Positions 25,556 to 34,417 of a stretch of 64,000 bases of DNA are shown here, one piece after another. Under the pieces are notes generated by a model that was given only the letters and a program-made list of their open reading frames with translations, had not been told where the DNA came from and ran no database searches. Location: assembly GCF_008274625.1 (NCBI RefSeq), contig NZ_VTRU01000001.1:1302001-1366000 (forward strand), in the 5' to 3' direction. The position numbers and the translations under genes were made by a program. This DNA is from Chryseobacterium panacisoli. GTDB lineage: Bacteria; Bacteroidota; Bacteroidia; Flavobacteriales; Weeksellaceae. Within the stretch, counting starts at the first letter, position 1, and every line of letters begins with the position of its first letter.

Positions 25556-27184
25556 TTAATCATTTTCGGGAAAATGAACACTTTTACCTGATTGATTTCC
25601 AGCATCAAGATATTTAATAAAGGCCGATGGAGAATAGTCTGTGACCGCTTTGAAAACTGCAGCAAATTTACTGTGTGAAGAGAAGCCGCATTCATCAGCA
25701 AGGATGCTTATTTTATACTGTCGGTACTTCTCATTATTGATCAGTTTATCTACAATATACTTAATTCTCAGACGGTTGACATACGATTTAAAGTCAGCAC
25801 TTTTATGCTGATTGATTACATAAGACAGATATTTTGTATTGGTATTCAATTCACCAGCAAGGAAAGACAGAGACATTCCTTTATTGTTATAGAGATCGCC
25901 CTTCTCAAAATCTTCAAGAAGTTCAAGCAGCTTTGATTCTGTTTCGGAAGTCATCAGAGAATCATTTCGTCTTCGGTCTGTTTCAGAATCTTTTTCATCA
26001 ACTTCTTCCACAGATATATTGGAAAACTCAGAACCATCAGACTGTTTTAAAGGATAATGTGACCTATTACTGATCATATTCAACTGAGCTCTGATGATAT
26101 TCCTAAGCTTTGAACGCTGTCTTTTCTGTTTGGTTCTGATAAAAAGAAGCAGACCAACCAGCGAAATAAAAAGGATGACGATAGTGGCATTTTTCACACC
26201 ATTCATCTGCCCGCTCTTTTTACTGATCTTCCCTTTTGCTATCTCTGTCCCTTTCATTGTGAAACTTTGATTACGCGCTGCAATACTGTCATACGTCCTT
26301 ACATATTTCACAGCATATAAAGAAGCTTTGAAATTATCCCCTGTTCCTTCATAGTAATCATTTATATTGGAGTATACTGCTTTTTTCAATGTAAGACTTC
26401 GGGAAGTATCTGCTATTTTTTCTGCTTTTTTCAGGTATACTTCAGCATCTTTCCAGTTTTTCTGCTTCAGACGGATTCCTCCCAGACCATTATAAACCAA
26501 TCCGAGCGTACAGCTTCCGACTTTAAGCAAGCCTTCTGCTTTTCTGTAATAGTTTTCAGAAACAGGATAGTCATTAAGTTTGAAATAAACATCACCCAGC
26601 AACTGATAGGAAGCAGCAGCCGTTCTGTTTTCGTTACGGCTATTGATTCTTTCAAAATATTTCAGGGAAGATTCTATAAATCGTATTGCATTTGAGTAAT
26701 TACCCATTTCCATCTCATAAAAAGCCATCTCCTGATTCAGGAGTCCTGACGCTTCGTTGCTTTTTTGAAAATCGGTAATACTGCCGGAAGCTTCCAACCC
26801 TTTTATAATATATTTTTTAGATCTTTCGTATAACCCTACCTGTCTATATTGCCTGGCAAGTAACCTGGTGACAGCAGCCATCTGTTCCGGGTTGCTACTC
26901 TGATTGATCACCGAGTGGGCATTTTCACTATAACAAATTGCTTTTTTAAGTTCACCGGCATGCTGATAAAGCTCTGAAGAGAGAATAAGACATTGTATTT
27001 TCTCAGAAGGCTGCTGTGCCCGCATATAAAGAGAATCTGCTGTCTTGATCGCTTTGGGTAAATCCTTGTACGCCGTAACAGAAGATGTTCTTTCACAGAT
27101 AAGGTCAAAGCTGTTTTTTTTCTGGGAGAATATGGGGACTGCTGTTGCCAGCAAAAACAAAAATTTCAGGAGATTTTTAGACAT
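25556..27184 (-). CDS. TPR-containing AraC-type regulator with membrane anchor
   Basis: A 542-residue protein: signal-like start (MSKNLLKFLFLLATAVPIF), a region of tetratricopeptide repeats (for example GLVYNGLGGIRLKQKNWKDA and SYQLLGDVYFKLNDYPVSEN), one transmembrane helix (NATIVILFISLVGLLLFI), a cytoplasmic linker, and a C-terminal AraC domain (SFLAGELNTNTKYLSYVINQ; ISILADECGFSSHSKFAAVF). This periplasmic-TPR plus cytoplasmic-AraC layout recurs in Flavobacteriia; the signal is unknown. An ATG at 27235 is also possible, but 27184 starts a cleaner signal segment. Confidence 0.85.
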   Translation of the reverse strand: MSKNLLKFLFLLATAVPIFSQKKNSFDLICERTSSVTAYKDLPKAIKTADSLYMRAQQPSEKIQCLILSSELYQHAGELKKAICYSENAHSVINQSSNPEQMAAVTRLLARQYRQVGLYERSKKYIIKGLEASGSITDFQKSNEASGLLNQEMAFYEMEMGNYSNAIRFIESSLKYFERINSRNENRTAAASYQLLGDVYFKLNDYPVSENYYRKAEGLLKVGSCTLGLVYNGLGGIRLKQKNWKDAEVYLKKAEKIADTSRSLTLKKAVYSNINDYYEGTGDNFKASLYAVKYVRTYDSIAARNQSFTMKGTEIAKGKISKKSGQMNGVKNATIVILFISLVGLLLFIRTKQKRQRSKLRNIIRAQLNMISNRSHYPLKQSDGSEFSNISVEEVDEKDSETDRRRNDSLMTSETESKLLELLEDFEKGDLYNNKGMSLSFLAGELNTNTKYLSYVINQHKSADFKSYVNRLRIKYIVDKLINNEKYRQYKISILADECGFSSHSKFAAVFKAVTDYSPSAFIKYLDAGNQSGKSVHFPEND

Positions 27185-27255
27185 ACAGAAACAAATTATT
27201 ATTTTTATTTTATAATAATTCATCATTATTTTCACTGGGTGTCTTTTGTTTTTTA

Positions 27256-27263
27256 CAAAACTA
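27256..27263 (-). promoter_or_regulatory. -7 box for TPR-AraC gene
   Basis: TAGTTTTG on the minus strand fits TAnnTTTG, 72 bp before the preferred start at 27184. The rest of the 27185-27484 divergent spacer is AT-rich, with the other promoter at 27458. Confidence 0.4.
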
Positions 27264-27457
27264 GTGATATTTTATTTTTTATTAAAACATTATATTGAAA
27301 TTTAATCATTTAACTTAAAACAGTGATTTACATTAATTTTAATAATTAGACCAAAATAATAAATGATTATCCTTCATATGAACCGATGCCTGTTTTAAAA
27401 CTAAGATTCCTCTATAATTATTTTCAATATGAACGGCTCATGTGTCATCATATTTAT

Positions 27458-27465
27458 TACATTTG
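27458..27465 (+). promoter_or_regulatory. -7 box for thioredoxin-like gene
   Basis: TACATTTG fits TAnnTTTG, 19 bp before the ATG, followed by GCAGG as in many flavobacterial promoters. Confidence 0.55.
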
Positions 27466-27484
27466 CAGGGAATAAAAAGTTTTT

Positions 27485-28645
27485 ATGAAAAAAATAGCAA
27501 TACTTTCCTCAATCTTTATAGGAGTTCTTGCATGGGCACAGGGAATTAAATTTGAAGACAGCAATTTTGCGTCTATCCTTGCCAAAGCAAAAAAAGAAAA
27601 AAAACTGGTCTTTATAGATGCATATGCTTCATGGTGTGGACCTTGTAAACTGATGGTAAAAAATATCTTCCCGCTTCAGTCTGTGGGTGACTACTATAAC
27701 TCTCACTTCATCAATGCTAAAATTGACATGGAAAAGGGTGAAGGAATTGAACTGGCCAAAAAATACAATGTAAAAGCATTCCCTACGTATCTGTTTATTG
27801 ATGGAAATGGTGAAGCAGTACACAGAACGTTAGGATATGTTGAAGAAAAAGACTTTATCCAGTTTGCCAAAGATGCTGAAGATCCGAACAAAAGACTGAC
27901 TTCTTTGAAGCAGCAGTTTGAAAAAGGAGAAAAAGATCCTGAGTTTCTAAAGAATCTTGCAGGACTTACAATGTATAATGATGCTGAATTTTCCGGTAAA
28001 GTCATGAACCGTTATTTCCAGCAGAAACCCAATTTAGATCAGGAAGATGTTCAAATGCTTCTTTCAGGGGTTCAAACTATAGACAGCCCTTTGTACAAGA
28101 TTTTTCAGGATAAAAAAGCAGATATCGTTAAATTCTTTCCGGAAGATAAGTATGAAAAGTTTGACAAAAACATCAAGCTGAATACCGTTTCCAAAAAAGC
28201 ATATAACGCAGATACCAAAAAATGGGACGACAACTACTTCATGTCTGAAACTCAGAAATTCCTAAGCAAAGAGGAAGCAGACAAGATCTTAAAAAGAATG
28301 AAAGCTAACAGAGCTTTAAAGAATAAAGATATTCCCGAGTATGAAAAATTAATTCTTGATTTGTACAAGGATTATTCTGCAGCAGGTTCTGAAGAACTGA
28401 ATTCTCTTGCATGGAACTTCTTTGAAAATGTAAGCAATAAAACTTCCCTGGAAAAAGCAATTGCATGGGCACAGGAATCTGTAAAGAAAGATCAGAACTT
28501 TGCCAATACAGATACTCTGGCAAACCTTTACAATAAGATTGGAGATAAGAAAAATGCAAAAACCTGGGCTGAAAAGTCTATTGAGCTTGCAAAAAGCACA
28601 GGGCAGGATTCTTCTGACACAGAAAAATTATTGAAAAGCCTTTAA
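27485..28645 (+). CDS. Secreted thioredoxin-family protein
   Basis: A 386-residue protein with a signal peptide (MKKIAILSSIFIGVLAWAQ) and an N-terminal thioredoxin fold carrying the redox motif WCGPCK at residues 50-55 and the cis-proline region KAFPTYLFID. The C-terminal half (from about 140) is helical and TPR-like, with repeated NA-K-WAEKSIELAK-type helices at the end. It probably acts as a periplasmic disulfide oxidoreductase; the partner is unknown. Monocistronic, with a promoter box and a strong terminator. Confidence 0.88.
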   Translation: MKKIAILSSIFIGVLAWAQGIKFEDSNFASILAKAKKEKKLVFIDAYASWCGPCKLMVKNIFPLQSVGDYYNSHFINAKIDMEKGEGIELAKKYNVKAFPTYLFIDGNGEAVHRTLGYVEEKDFIQFAKDAEDPNKRLTSLKQQFEKGEKDPEFLKNLAGLTMYNDAEFSGKVMNRYFQQKPNLDQEDVQMLLSGVQTIDSPLYKIFQDKKADIVKFFPEDKYEKFDKNIKLNTVSKKAYNADTKKWDDNYFMSETQKFLSKEEADKILKRMKANRALKNKDIPEYEKLILDLYKDYSAAGSEELNSLAWNFFENVSNKTSLEKAIAWAQESVKKDQNFANTDTLANLYNKIGDKKNAKTWAEKSIELAKSTGQDSSDTEKLLKSL

Positions 28646-28657
28646 TTAGGAATATAT

Positions 28658-28693
28658 AAAAAAGCCGCAGAACTGAAGTTCTGCGGCTTTTTT
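28658..28693. terminator. Bidirectional terminator
   Basis: A6-GCCGCAGAAC...GTTCTGCGGC-T6, a perfect GC-rich stem flanked by A- and T-runs, between the thioredoxin-like gene (+) and fabH (-). Confidence 0.92.
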
Positions 28694-28834
28694 ATATTGT
28701 TTGATGAGTGATGTTACCAACCACCCGTCAAAAATTTTTTGAATTTTTACCCCCAACCCATTGAAAGGGAACTTTCACCTCTAAGTTATAGTAAAGTGAA
28801 AAATAGAGATTTTCGATATTGCTTTTGTCTTCTC

Positions 28835-29857
28835 TTAGTATTCAAAAAGCACACTTCCCCAGGTAAATCCACTTCCGAAAGCTGAAAGAAGCACCAAATC
28901 ACCTCTTTTAATCTTCCCTTGTTCAATTGCTTCACTTAAAGCAATAGGAATAGAAGCAGCGGTTGTGTTCCCGTATTTCTGAATATTGTTAAAGACTTTT
29001 TCGTTCGGTAATCCGAATTTATCCTGTACAAACTGAGCAATTCTAAGATTCGCCTGATGAGGAATGAACATATCAAGATCTTCAACTGTTTTCCCTGCTT
29101 TGTTCAATGCTTCCATCATCGTTTCAGGAAATCTTGTTACCGCATGTTTGAACACGAAGTTACCGTTCATGATTGGGTATACTTCTTTGTTGGTTACATT
29201 TTCAGGTTCTTTTCTCATTCTGTCACTCCATCCGAATTTTGAACCCGGGAACTGAGTACAGAGTTCGTCTGCGTATTTTCCTTCAGAATGCATATTTACT
29301 GCTAAAATATCTCCTGAATTCTCATCTTCTGATGCTGAAAGTACAACTGCTCCCGCCCCATCTCCGAAAATAACAGAGACCCCTCTGCCTTCATCAGAAA
29401 AATCTAATCCAAAAGAGTGAACCTCTGCTCCTACAACAAGAATATTTTTATAGGTACCTGATTTAATAAATGCATTGGCAACACTCATGGAATATACAAA
29501 TCCTGAACATTGATTTCTCACGTCCAATGCTCCGATTGTATCACATCCCAACATATCCTGAAGCAACACTCCACTCCCAGGAAAATAGTAATCCGGAGAA
29601 AGGGTTGCAAAAACAATAAAATCAATATCTTTTGAGGTAAGGCCTGCATTGTGAATAGCTTTTTCTGAAGCTTTAAACGCTAAATAAGCAGTAGTTTCCT
29701 GAGCATCATTTCTGTTTTTTCTATGTCTTCGTTCCTTGATGCCTGTTCTTTCCGTAATCCATTCATCATTGGTCGTCATCAGTTTTGCTAAATCATCATT
29801 TGTAACAACGTTATCTGGAACATAAAATCCCACACCTTTTATTGTACTTTTAATCAT
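28835..29857 (-). CDS. fabH: Beta-ketoacyl-ACP synthase III
   Basis: A 340-residue condensing enzyme that starts fatty-acid synthesis from acyl-CoA and malonyl-ACP. The triad is complete: Cys117 (VRNQCSGF), His267 (FIPHQANLRI) and Asn297 (KYGNTTAAS). The substrate-channel motif TERTGIKERR is at about 36-45. I chose MIKSTIKGVGFYVPDN at 29857; an earlier Met 7 codons upstream is less likely given the promoter at 29876-29883. It stands alone rather than in a fab cluster, so it may be one of several FabH copies with its own primer preference. Confidence 0.92.
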   Translation of the reverse strand: MIKSTIKGVGFYVPDNVVTNDDLAKLMTTNDEWITERTGIKERRHRKNRNDAQETTAYLAFKASEKAIHNAGLTSKDIDFIVFATLSPDYYFPGSGVLLQDMLGCDTIGALDVRNQCSGFVYSMSVANAFIKSGTYKNILVVGAEVHSFGLDFSDEGRGVSVIFGDGAGAVVLSASEDENSGDILAVNMHSEGKYADELCTQFPGSKFGWSDRMRKEPENVTNKEVYPIMNGNFVFKHAVTRFPETMMEALNKAGKTVEDLDMFIPHQANLRIAQFVQDKFGLPNEKVFNNIQKYGNTTAASIPIALSEAIEQGKIKRGDLVLLSAFGSGFTWGSVLFEY

Positions 29858-29875
29858 ATAGTTTTTTAATTTTGA

Positions 29876-29883
29876 CAAAGATA
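29876..29883 (-). promoter_or_regulatory. -7 box for fabH
   Basis: TATCTTTG on the minus strand, 18 bp before the preferred start codon. Confidence 0.5.
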
Positions 29884-29930
29884 AAACTTATTTAACACAT
29901 AGTTTTTCAAAATATTAGTATTTTTACTTT

Positions 29931-30830
29931 ATGCCAATTGATACGATATACAGAACCTCCCAGTGCGAATGGGTAGATGTAGAGGCTCCTACTGCAGAAG
30001 ACCTGAAATTTCTTCATGAAAGATATGAAATCAATAATCTTCTTCTTGAAGATACCATGGATCCCAACCACCTTCCCAAATATGAAGAGGACGGAAATAT
30101 CAAATTCTTTCTCCTGCGTGAAAGTACAGAGCTGGAAAGAAAGAATCTGAATACTATCAGTGATATCAGTACCAAGATCGGGATTTTTCTGGTGGAGAAT
30201 ACCATTATCACCATTCACAGGATGAAAACCAGAAGTATCACCGAAGTCAAGAAGAAAGTTTCTTTGATTCAGGAAGACCTTAATCCTCAGCAGATCACAC
30301 TGATGATTGCTATATTGATTATGAAAAGTTTTGATGATGAATCTTTAAGTCTGTTCGAGACTATGGATAATATAGAGAATGAGATTTTCCTTAAAAACAC
30401 CAATCATACAAGCCAGATCCGCCGTCTTTATAAACTGAAACGAAAATCAGGATTAAATTCACGGGTACTGGTGATTTCTACGGATGCCATTGATAAATTT
30501 AAATTATTGAATTTACAGGACTCTGAATTTGTCGATTTGAAAGATAAACATAAAGATGTAGTGGCAGATTTTGATCACTTGAATATTCAGATTACCAACC
30601 TTATTTCCATGTTCCTGGCTCTTTCAGATCAAAAGGCCAACCAGGTTATGAAAGTTCTGGCTATCTATTCGGTTTATTTCTTACCGATTACTTTTATAGC
30701 CGGCGTTTACGGAATGAACTTCGATAATATGCCTGAGCTTCATCATAAATACGGATATTTTATAACACTGGGAGCTATGGCAACGGTGGTGATCAGTACT
30801 TTTATTTATGTAAGACGAAGACAGTGGTGA
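29931..30830 (+). CDS. corA: CorA-type magnesium/divalent-cation channel
   Basis: A 299-residue inner-membrane channel with a soluble alpha/beta and long-helix N-terminal domain and two C-terminal helices. The selectivity motif GMN is at residues 261-263 (GVYGMNFDNMPEL) at the end of helix 1; the last residues are basic (YVRRRQW), as in CorA. It carries Mg2+ or possibly Co2+/Ni2+. It is divergent from fabH with about 70 bp between the starts. Confidence 0.92.
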   Translation: MPIDTIYRTSQCEWVDVEAPTAEDLKFLHERYEINNLLLEDTMDPNHLPKYEEDGNIKFFLLRESTELERKNLNTISDISTKIGIFLVENTIITIHRMKTRSITEVKKKVSLIQEDLNPQQITLMIAILIMKSFDDESLSLFETMDNIENEIFLKNTNHTSQIRRLYKLKRKSGLNSRVLVISTDAIDKFKLLNLQDSEFVDLKDKHKDVVADFDHLNIQITNLISMFLALSDQKANQVMKVLAIYSVYFLPITFIAGVYGMNFDNMPELHHKYGYFITLGAMATVVISTFIYVRRRQW

Positions 30831-30841
30831 TTAATTTTTAT

Positions 30842-30922
30842 ATCAACACAAAGACGCAAAAGAATATGCAATAATATAATACTTTAAGGCGCAAAGATTC
30901 TATCTCTGATAAATATAAATAG
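30842..30922. repeat. Dispersed repeat, family C
   Basis: ACAAAGACGCAAAAG then, after about 20 bp, TTTAAGGCGCAAAGATT and CTATCTCTGATAAA. The same modules occur at 37838-37912. Confidence 0.6.
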
Positions 30923-30971
30923 GCCGATTATCTTTTTGTCTTTAACCTACACACCATCAAAACAAAATACC

Positions 30972-32558
30972 ATGACCGCTGAAAACCTCAACAAAATTCT
31001 GGAAGATTCTTCTCTTTCGCAGGCCTCCAAAGATAAACTGACCGCTTTGCATGAGAATATATCTGCCAAAGAATTCTCTGATCTGCTTGATCAGTCGGGG
31101 AACCAGTATATAGAGTTTGTACAGGAAGGTGGTGGTGTCTGGGGAAGTGCACTGGTAGGCTATCTTTATGGTCTGGAAGTATTCGGCATCCGTTTTCTGA
31201 AAGTAGCCGGAACGAGTGCCGGAGCCATTAATACGATGCTCATTGCAGCCTGTAAAACCAAAGAAGAATCGAAAAGTGAGCTTATCAAAGATATCCTTTT
31301 CAGCTGGGATTTTGCAGATTTTATGGATGGAAAAACCTATGTAAAAACTACCCTCCATGCGATGCTTAACAATAAGGATTTTTTTAAGATCAATGCCATT
31401 ATTGCTGCGATCCTGTTCATTATCCTGATCAGTATTCCTTTTGTGGTTTCTTCAGCTACTATACTGAATGCCAAACTGATGTTTCTGATTCCTCTGATTC
31501 CGGCTGTCATTCTCTTTTTCTGTGTTAAAAAGCTGTACAACAATTTCAGGAAAGAAAACAGCGGCCTCAATCCCGGAAATGTTTTTCAGAATACCATGCA
31601 AAATGCACTGGATCAGTTTGGAATCAAAACGGTGGCTCATCTCAATGAAAAATTCATTCAGAAAGAACGGGATCTTAACCTCAACTACCGGTATGGAAAC
31701 GGGCAGGAATATTATACAATGACCTTGCAGAGTATCGAAAAGATTAAAGTAAAAAATAAAGAACATATTGATCAGACCCGATATCGGATTTTCTATGAAA
31801 GTGCCCTCAATAATGATTACTATAAAAATAATCCGTTTTACCTTCTCAAATCCGAATATGTGGTCATTACCACCGATATCAATGCTAAAATTAAAGTAGA
31901 ACTTCCTACAATGGCCAATCTCTACTGGTCCGAAGAAGAGCTGAAACACATCAGCCCGGCGGAATTTGTAAGAGCATCAATGGCTGTTCCTTTTTTCTTT
32001 GAGCCTTTTCAGAAACAAATCAATAAGGACAATAGTTCTGTAAAATATGCCTGGAGGTATTGGATGAATACCAAACCTGAAGATATCAATCCTGCCGGGG
32101 TTTTCATTGATGGAGGCAGTATTTCCAACTTTCCTATTGACCTGTTTCATGCCGATGAAGTTTTTTATCCGAGAATGCCTCTTTTCGGAGTGCAGCTGAC
32201 GAGCGATTCTGCTATTCTTTCGGAAAGAGGGAAAACCAGTGCAGAAATCATGAAAACACCCTTCAGCTATGCCGGAAATATCATCAGTACTTTAAAAGGT
32301 TTTAATGACAAAACTTTCCTTACCAAACATACTTTTTACCGTTTATACAGCATACAGAGCGTCAACTGTGGTACCAGCAGCTGGCTGAATTTCTTCATGA
32401 AAAGAGACGAAAAGGAAGAGCTTTTCAACAGAGGTTTCCAGGCTGCCCTTGATTTTCTCAATGGATTCGACTGGGAAAAGTACAAATATGAAAGAATGAT
32501 GCTTACCATGAAAGAAAAGAAAATACTGAAAGAAGAGGATACGCCTACGGTGGGATAA
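30972..32558 (+). CDS. Patatin-like phospholipase
   Basis: A 528-residue lipid acyl hydrolase with the Ser-Asp dyad of patatins. The oxyanion motif GGGVWG is at about 53-58, the nucleophile elbow GTSAG at 80-84 (Ser82) and the catalytic DGG in FIDGGSISNFP (Asp380). Two hydrophobic helices between about residues 140 and 185 suggest membrane attachment within the lipase fold, which is unusual for soluble patatins. An in-frame TTG at 30936 could extend it, but the ATG is preferred. Likely substrates are phospholipids or acylglycerols. Confidence 0.88.
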   Translation: MTAENLNKILEDSSLSQASKDKLTALHENISAKEFSDLLDQSGNQYIEFVQEGGGVWGSALVGYLYGLEVFGIRFLKVAGTSAGAINTMLIAACKTKEESKSELIKDILFSWDFADFMDGKTYVKTTLHAMLNNKDFFKINAIIAAILFIILISIPFVVSSATILNAKLMFLIPLIPAVILFFCVKKLYNNFRKENSGLNPGNVFQNTMQNALDQFGIKTVAHLNEKFIQKERDLNLNYRYGNGQEYYTMTLQSIEKIKVKNKEHIDQTRYRIFYESALNNDYYKNNPFYLLKSEYVVITTDINAKIKVELPTMANLYWSEEELKHISPAEFVRASMAVPFFFEPFQKQINKDNSSVKYAWRYWMNTKPEDINPAGVFIDGGSISNFPIDLFHADEVFYPRMPLFGVQLTSDSAILSERGKTSAEIMKTPFSYAGNIISTLKGFNDKTFLTKHTFYRLYSIQSVNCGTSSWLNFFMKRDEKEELFNRGFQAALDFLNGFDWEKYKYERMMLTMKEKKILKEEDTPTVG

Positions 32559-32595
32559 AGATTTTTAGGTATTTTAGCCGAAAAACAATTTAATC

Positions 32596-33096
32596 ATGAA
32601 ATACATCTGCCAATGCTGTGGTGAAGAAAAAGAAGACTGGCCGGCAATAGCCTATTCATACCCTTATTTTTATTCCTGTTTATCCGAAGAAGAATTAAAG
32701 AATGCTGAACTCAGTTCAGACCTGTGTGTCGTCAAAGATCCTGAAAATATACACCGGTTTATCCGCACAGTTCTTGTACAGGAAGTTAATGATGACTGCA
32801 GAGATCTGGATTACGGAATATGGGTTTCATTGAGTGAGAAGAGCTATAATGAATATGTTGAAAATTACCATAATAAGGAATTTGAAGCTGAATATTTCGG
32901 ATGGCTTTCTACCTATCTTCCGGATTATGAGTTTGAGGAAAGTGTTCCTACCACTGTGGTAGTAAATAATTCTATCGGCAGGCCGTTTGTTTATCCTCAC
33001 CAAAGCTATGACCATCCTTTTGTAGATGATTTTTATAATGGAATTACCAAAGAGGAAGCAGAAAAGAGAATCAATAGGATTCTAAATATAGGATAG
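32596..33096 (+). CDS. DUF2199 domain protein
   Basis: A 166-residue cytoplasmic protein. The N-terminal CQCCGEEKEDWPAIAYSYP, with paired Cys and the WPA pattern, is typical of DUF2199, a family of unknown function often found as a stand-alone or immunity-like protein. The rest is acidic. It follows the patatin gene by 37 bp and is followed without a gap by a small membrane protein gene, so these may be co-transcribed. Function unknown. Confidence 0.75.
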   Translation: MKYICQCCGEEKEDWPAIAYSYPYFYSCLSEEELKNAELSSDLCVVKDPENIHRFIRTVLVQEVNDDCRDLDYGIWVSLSEKSYNEYVENYHNKEFEAEYFGWLSTYLPDYEFEESVPTTVVVNNSIGRPFVYPHQSYDHPFVDDFYNGITKEEAEKRINRILNIG

Positions 33097-33324
33097 ATGA
33101 AATCAATTTACAAATACATTACTTTCTCTGGATTATCAATGATTGTCCTCTCCATTATAATGTTTTTTACATCTGTTGGATTATTTACAGCAAGAGGTGA
33201 CTATCCTATAATCATCATCAAATTAGGTGAAATTTCTTTTATCCTTTGGCTTCCTTTTTTAATCATAGGAATATTTTTAGCCATCTTAGGAATAGGAATC
33301 TATTTTGCAAAAACGTCAAAATAG
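33097..33324 (+). CDS. Small two-helix membrane protein
   Basis: A 75-residue protein with two hydrophobic helices (about residues 8-31 and 47-70). Its ATG immediately follows the DUF2199 stop codon, which supports coupling. I do not recognise a family. Confidence 0.55.
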   Translation: MKSIYKYITFSGLSMIVLSIIMFFTSVGLFTARGDYPIIIIKLGEISFILWLPFLIIGIFLAILGIGIYFAKTSK

Positions 33325-33338
33325 ATTCCAACTGATTT

Positions 33339-33869
33339 CTATAAATTATCCAAAAACTCCAGATACATAGGAACACTTCTGTTGATCCATTCATGGGAAG
33401 AATCTCTTTCAATTCCGTAATAAACAAAAGGTTCTTTGTAATCTGCCTTTATATAATCAAAAGTCAGTTCATAAGGTCTGAAAAGCTCTTTCATGGTATA
33501 TTTGTACTCTCCGGATGCGCTGTACCCTTCTTCATCAATTCCTGCTGTAACAGCCAATGACATTTTCTTTCCGGCAAGCTTGAAACCGCTGTTGCTTCCA
33601 TATGCCCAGCCGTACAAAACCACCTCATCCAGCCATTGTTTTAAAAGCGGCGGACTGCTGAACCAGTAAAACGGAAACTGAAATACAATTTTGTCATAAG
33701 ATTCCATCAATTTTTGCTCCTGAGCTACATTGATTTTTCCATCAGGATAAGCTTCGTATAATTGATGAACCGTATATTTTTCAGGGTGTTTTTTTAATTC
33801 GTCAATCCATTTTTTATTGATCACAGATTTTTCAATATCTGGATGGGTAACAATTACTAAAGTCTTCAT
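33339..33869 (-). CDS. NAD(P)H-dependent oxidoreductase (flavodoxin-like, KefF/MdaB group)
   Basis: A 176-residue quinone-reductase-type flavoprotein. The start KTLVIVTHPDIEKSVIN is the phosphate loop and QFPFYWFSSPPLLKQWLDEV the flavin signature. It is shorter than the gene at 3482 and belongs to the KefF-like branch. It is divergently arranged with an HxlR regulator gene, a common pairing in which HxlR senses electrophiles or aldehydes and represses the reductase. Confidence 0.9.
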   Translation of the reverse strand: MKTLVIVTHPDIEKSVINKKWIDELKKHPEKYTVHQLYEAYPDGKINVAQEQKLMESYDKIVFQFPFYWFSSPPLLKQWLDEVVLYGWAYGSNSGFKLAGKKMSLAVTAGIDEEGYSASGEYKYTMKELFRPYELTFDYIKADYKEPFVYYGIERDSSHEWINRSVPMYLEFLDNL

Positions 33870-33888
33870 TATGTTTAAATTTCTATCA

Positions 33889-33896
33889 CAAAATTA
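33889..33896 (-). promoter_or_regulatory. -7 box for the oxidoreductase gene
   Basis: TAATTTTG on the minus strand, 19 bp before the start at 33869. Confidence 0.5.
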
Positions 33897-33905
33897 CAAC
33901 ACGTA

Positions 33906-33959
33906 ACTTACATTTCGTACATTAGCAACCTATTGTATGGTACTATAAAAAATGTAAGT
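33906..33959. promoter_or_regulatory. Paired operator candidate for HxlR regulator
   Basis: ACTTACATTT (33906-33915) and its exact reverse complement AAATGTAAGT (33950-33959) lie 44 bp apart, four helical turns, in the divergent promoter region. The right arm ends one base before the HxlR ATG at 33961. Confidence 0.55.
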
Positions 33960-33960
33960 A

Positions 33961-34338
33961 ATGACTAAAATAAAGGAAACTTCAACCAGTTTTGCCAATA
34001 AGAAAGCCCTTGCTGATGAATGTCCGGAAATCTATGCTTCCAATATTATCGGGGGACAATGGGCATTGGCGATCTGCTGTTATCTGATTAATGGAAAAAT
34101 GCGTTTTGGAGAACTGAGAAAAAAGCTTCAGAACATTACGGAGCGTATGCTTACCCTTCAGCTTCGCAGGCTGGAAGAGGACAAAATCATTACCAGAACA
34201 GTATTTGCCGAAGTTCCTCCAAGAGTAGAATATGAGCTTACAGAAATCGGATACAAACTGAAACCCATTATTCTGGAGTTTGAAAAATGGGGAAATGAGC
34301 ATAAAGAAGTGGTGAATGAAGCTTCAAAGAATGATTAA
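33961..34338 (+). CDS. HxlR family transcriptional regulator
   Basis: A 125-residue winged-helix dimer of the MarR-like HxlR/YodB class. Marks are IIGGQWALAICCYLINGKMRFGE (helix 1-2 with adjacent Cys), RMLTLQLRRLEEDKIITR (recognition helix) and the wing EVPPRVEYELTEIGYKL. YodB-type regulators sense quinones through Cys; this one has Cys near the N-terminus (ADECPEI) and in the CC pair. It probably controls the divergent quinone reductase. Confidence 0.93.
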   Translation: MTKIKETSTSFANKKALADECPEIYASNIIGGQWALAICCYLINGKMRFGELRKKLQNITERMLTLQLRRLEEDKIITRTVFAEVPPRVEYELTEIGYKLKPIILEFEKWGNEHKEVVNEASKND

Positions 34339-34348
34339 TTAGGATTTT

Positions 34349-34403
34349 TACGGAATGACAAATAGAAGTGTTCGATTTTAAACACGCACGTTGTCATTCC
34401 GTA
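34349..34403. terminator. Long hairpin between convergent genes
   Basis: TACGGAATGACAA and TTGTCATTCCGTA pair perfectly, with a nested GTGTT/AACAC stem inside. It lies between the HxlR and tag genes and could terminate both. The arms share GAATGACA/TGTCATTC with the long palindrome at 5820-5952. Confidence 0.6.
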
Positions 34404-34417
34404 GGAATCTATGTTTA

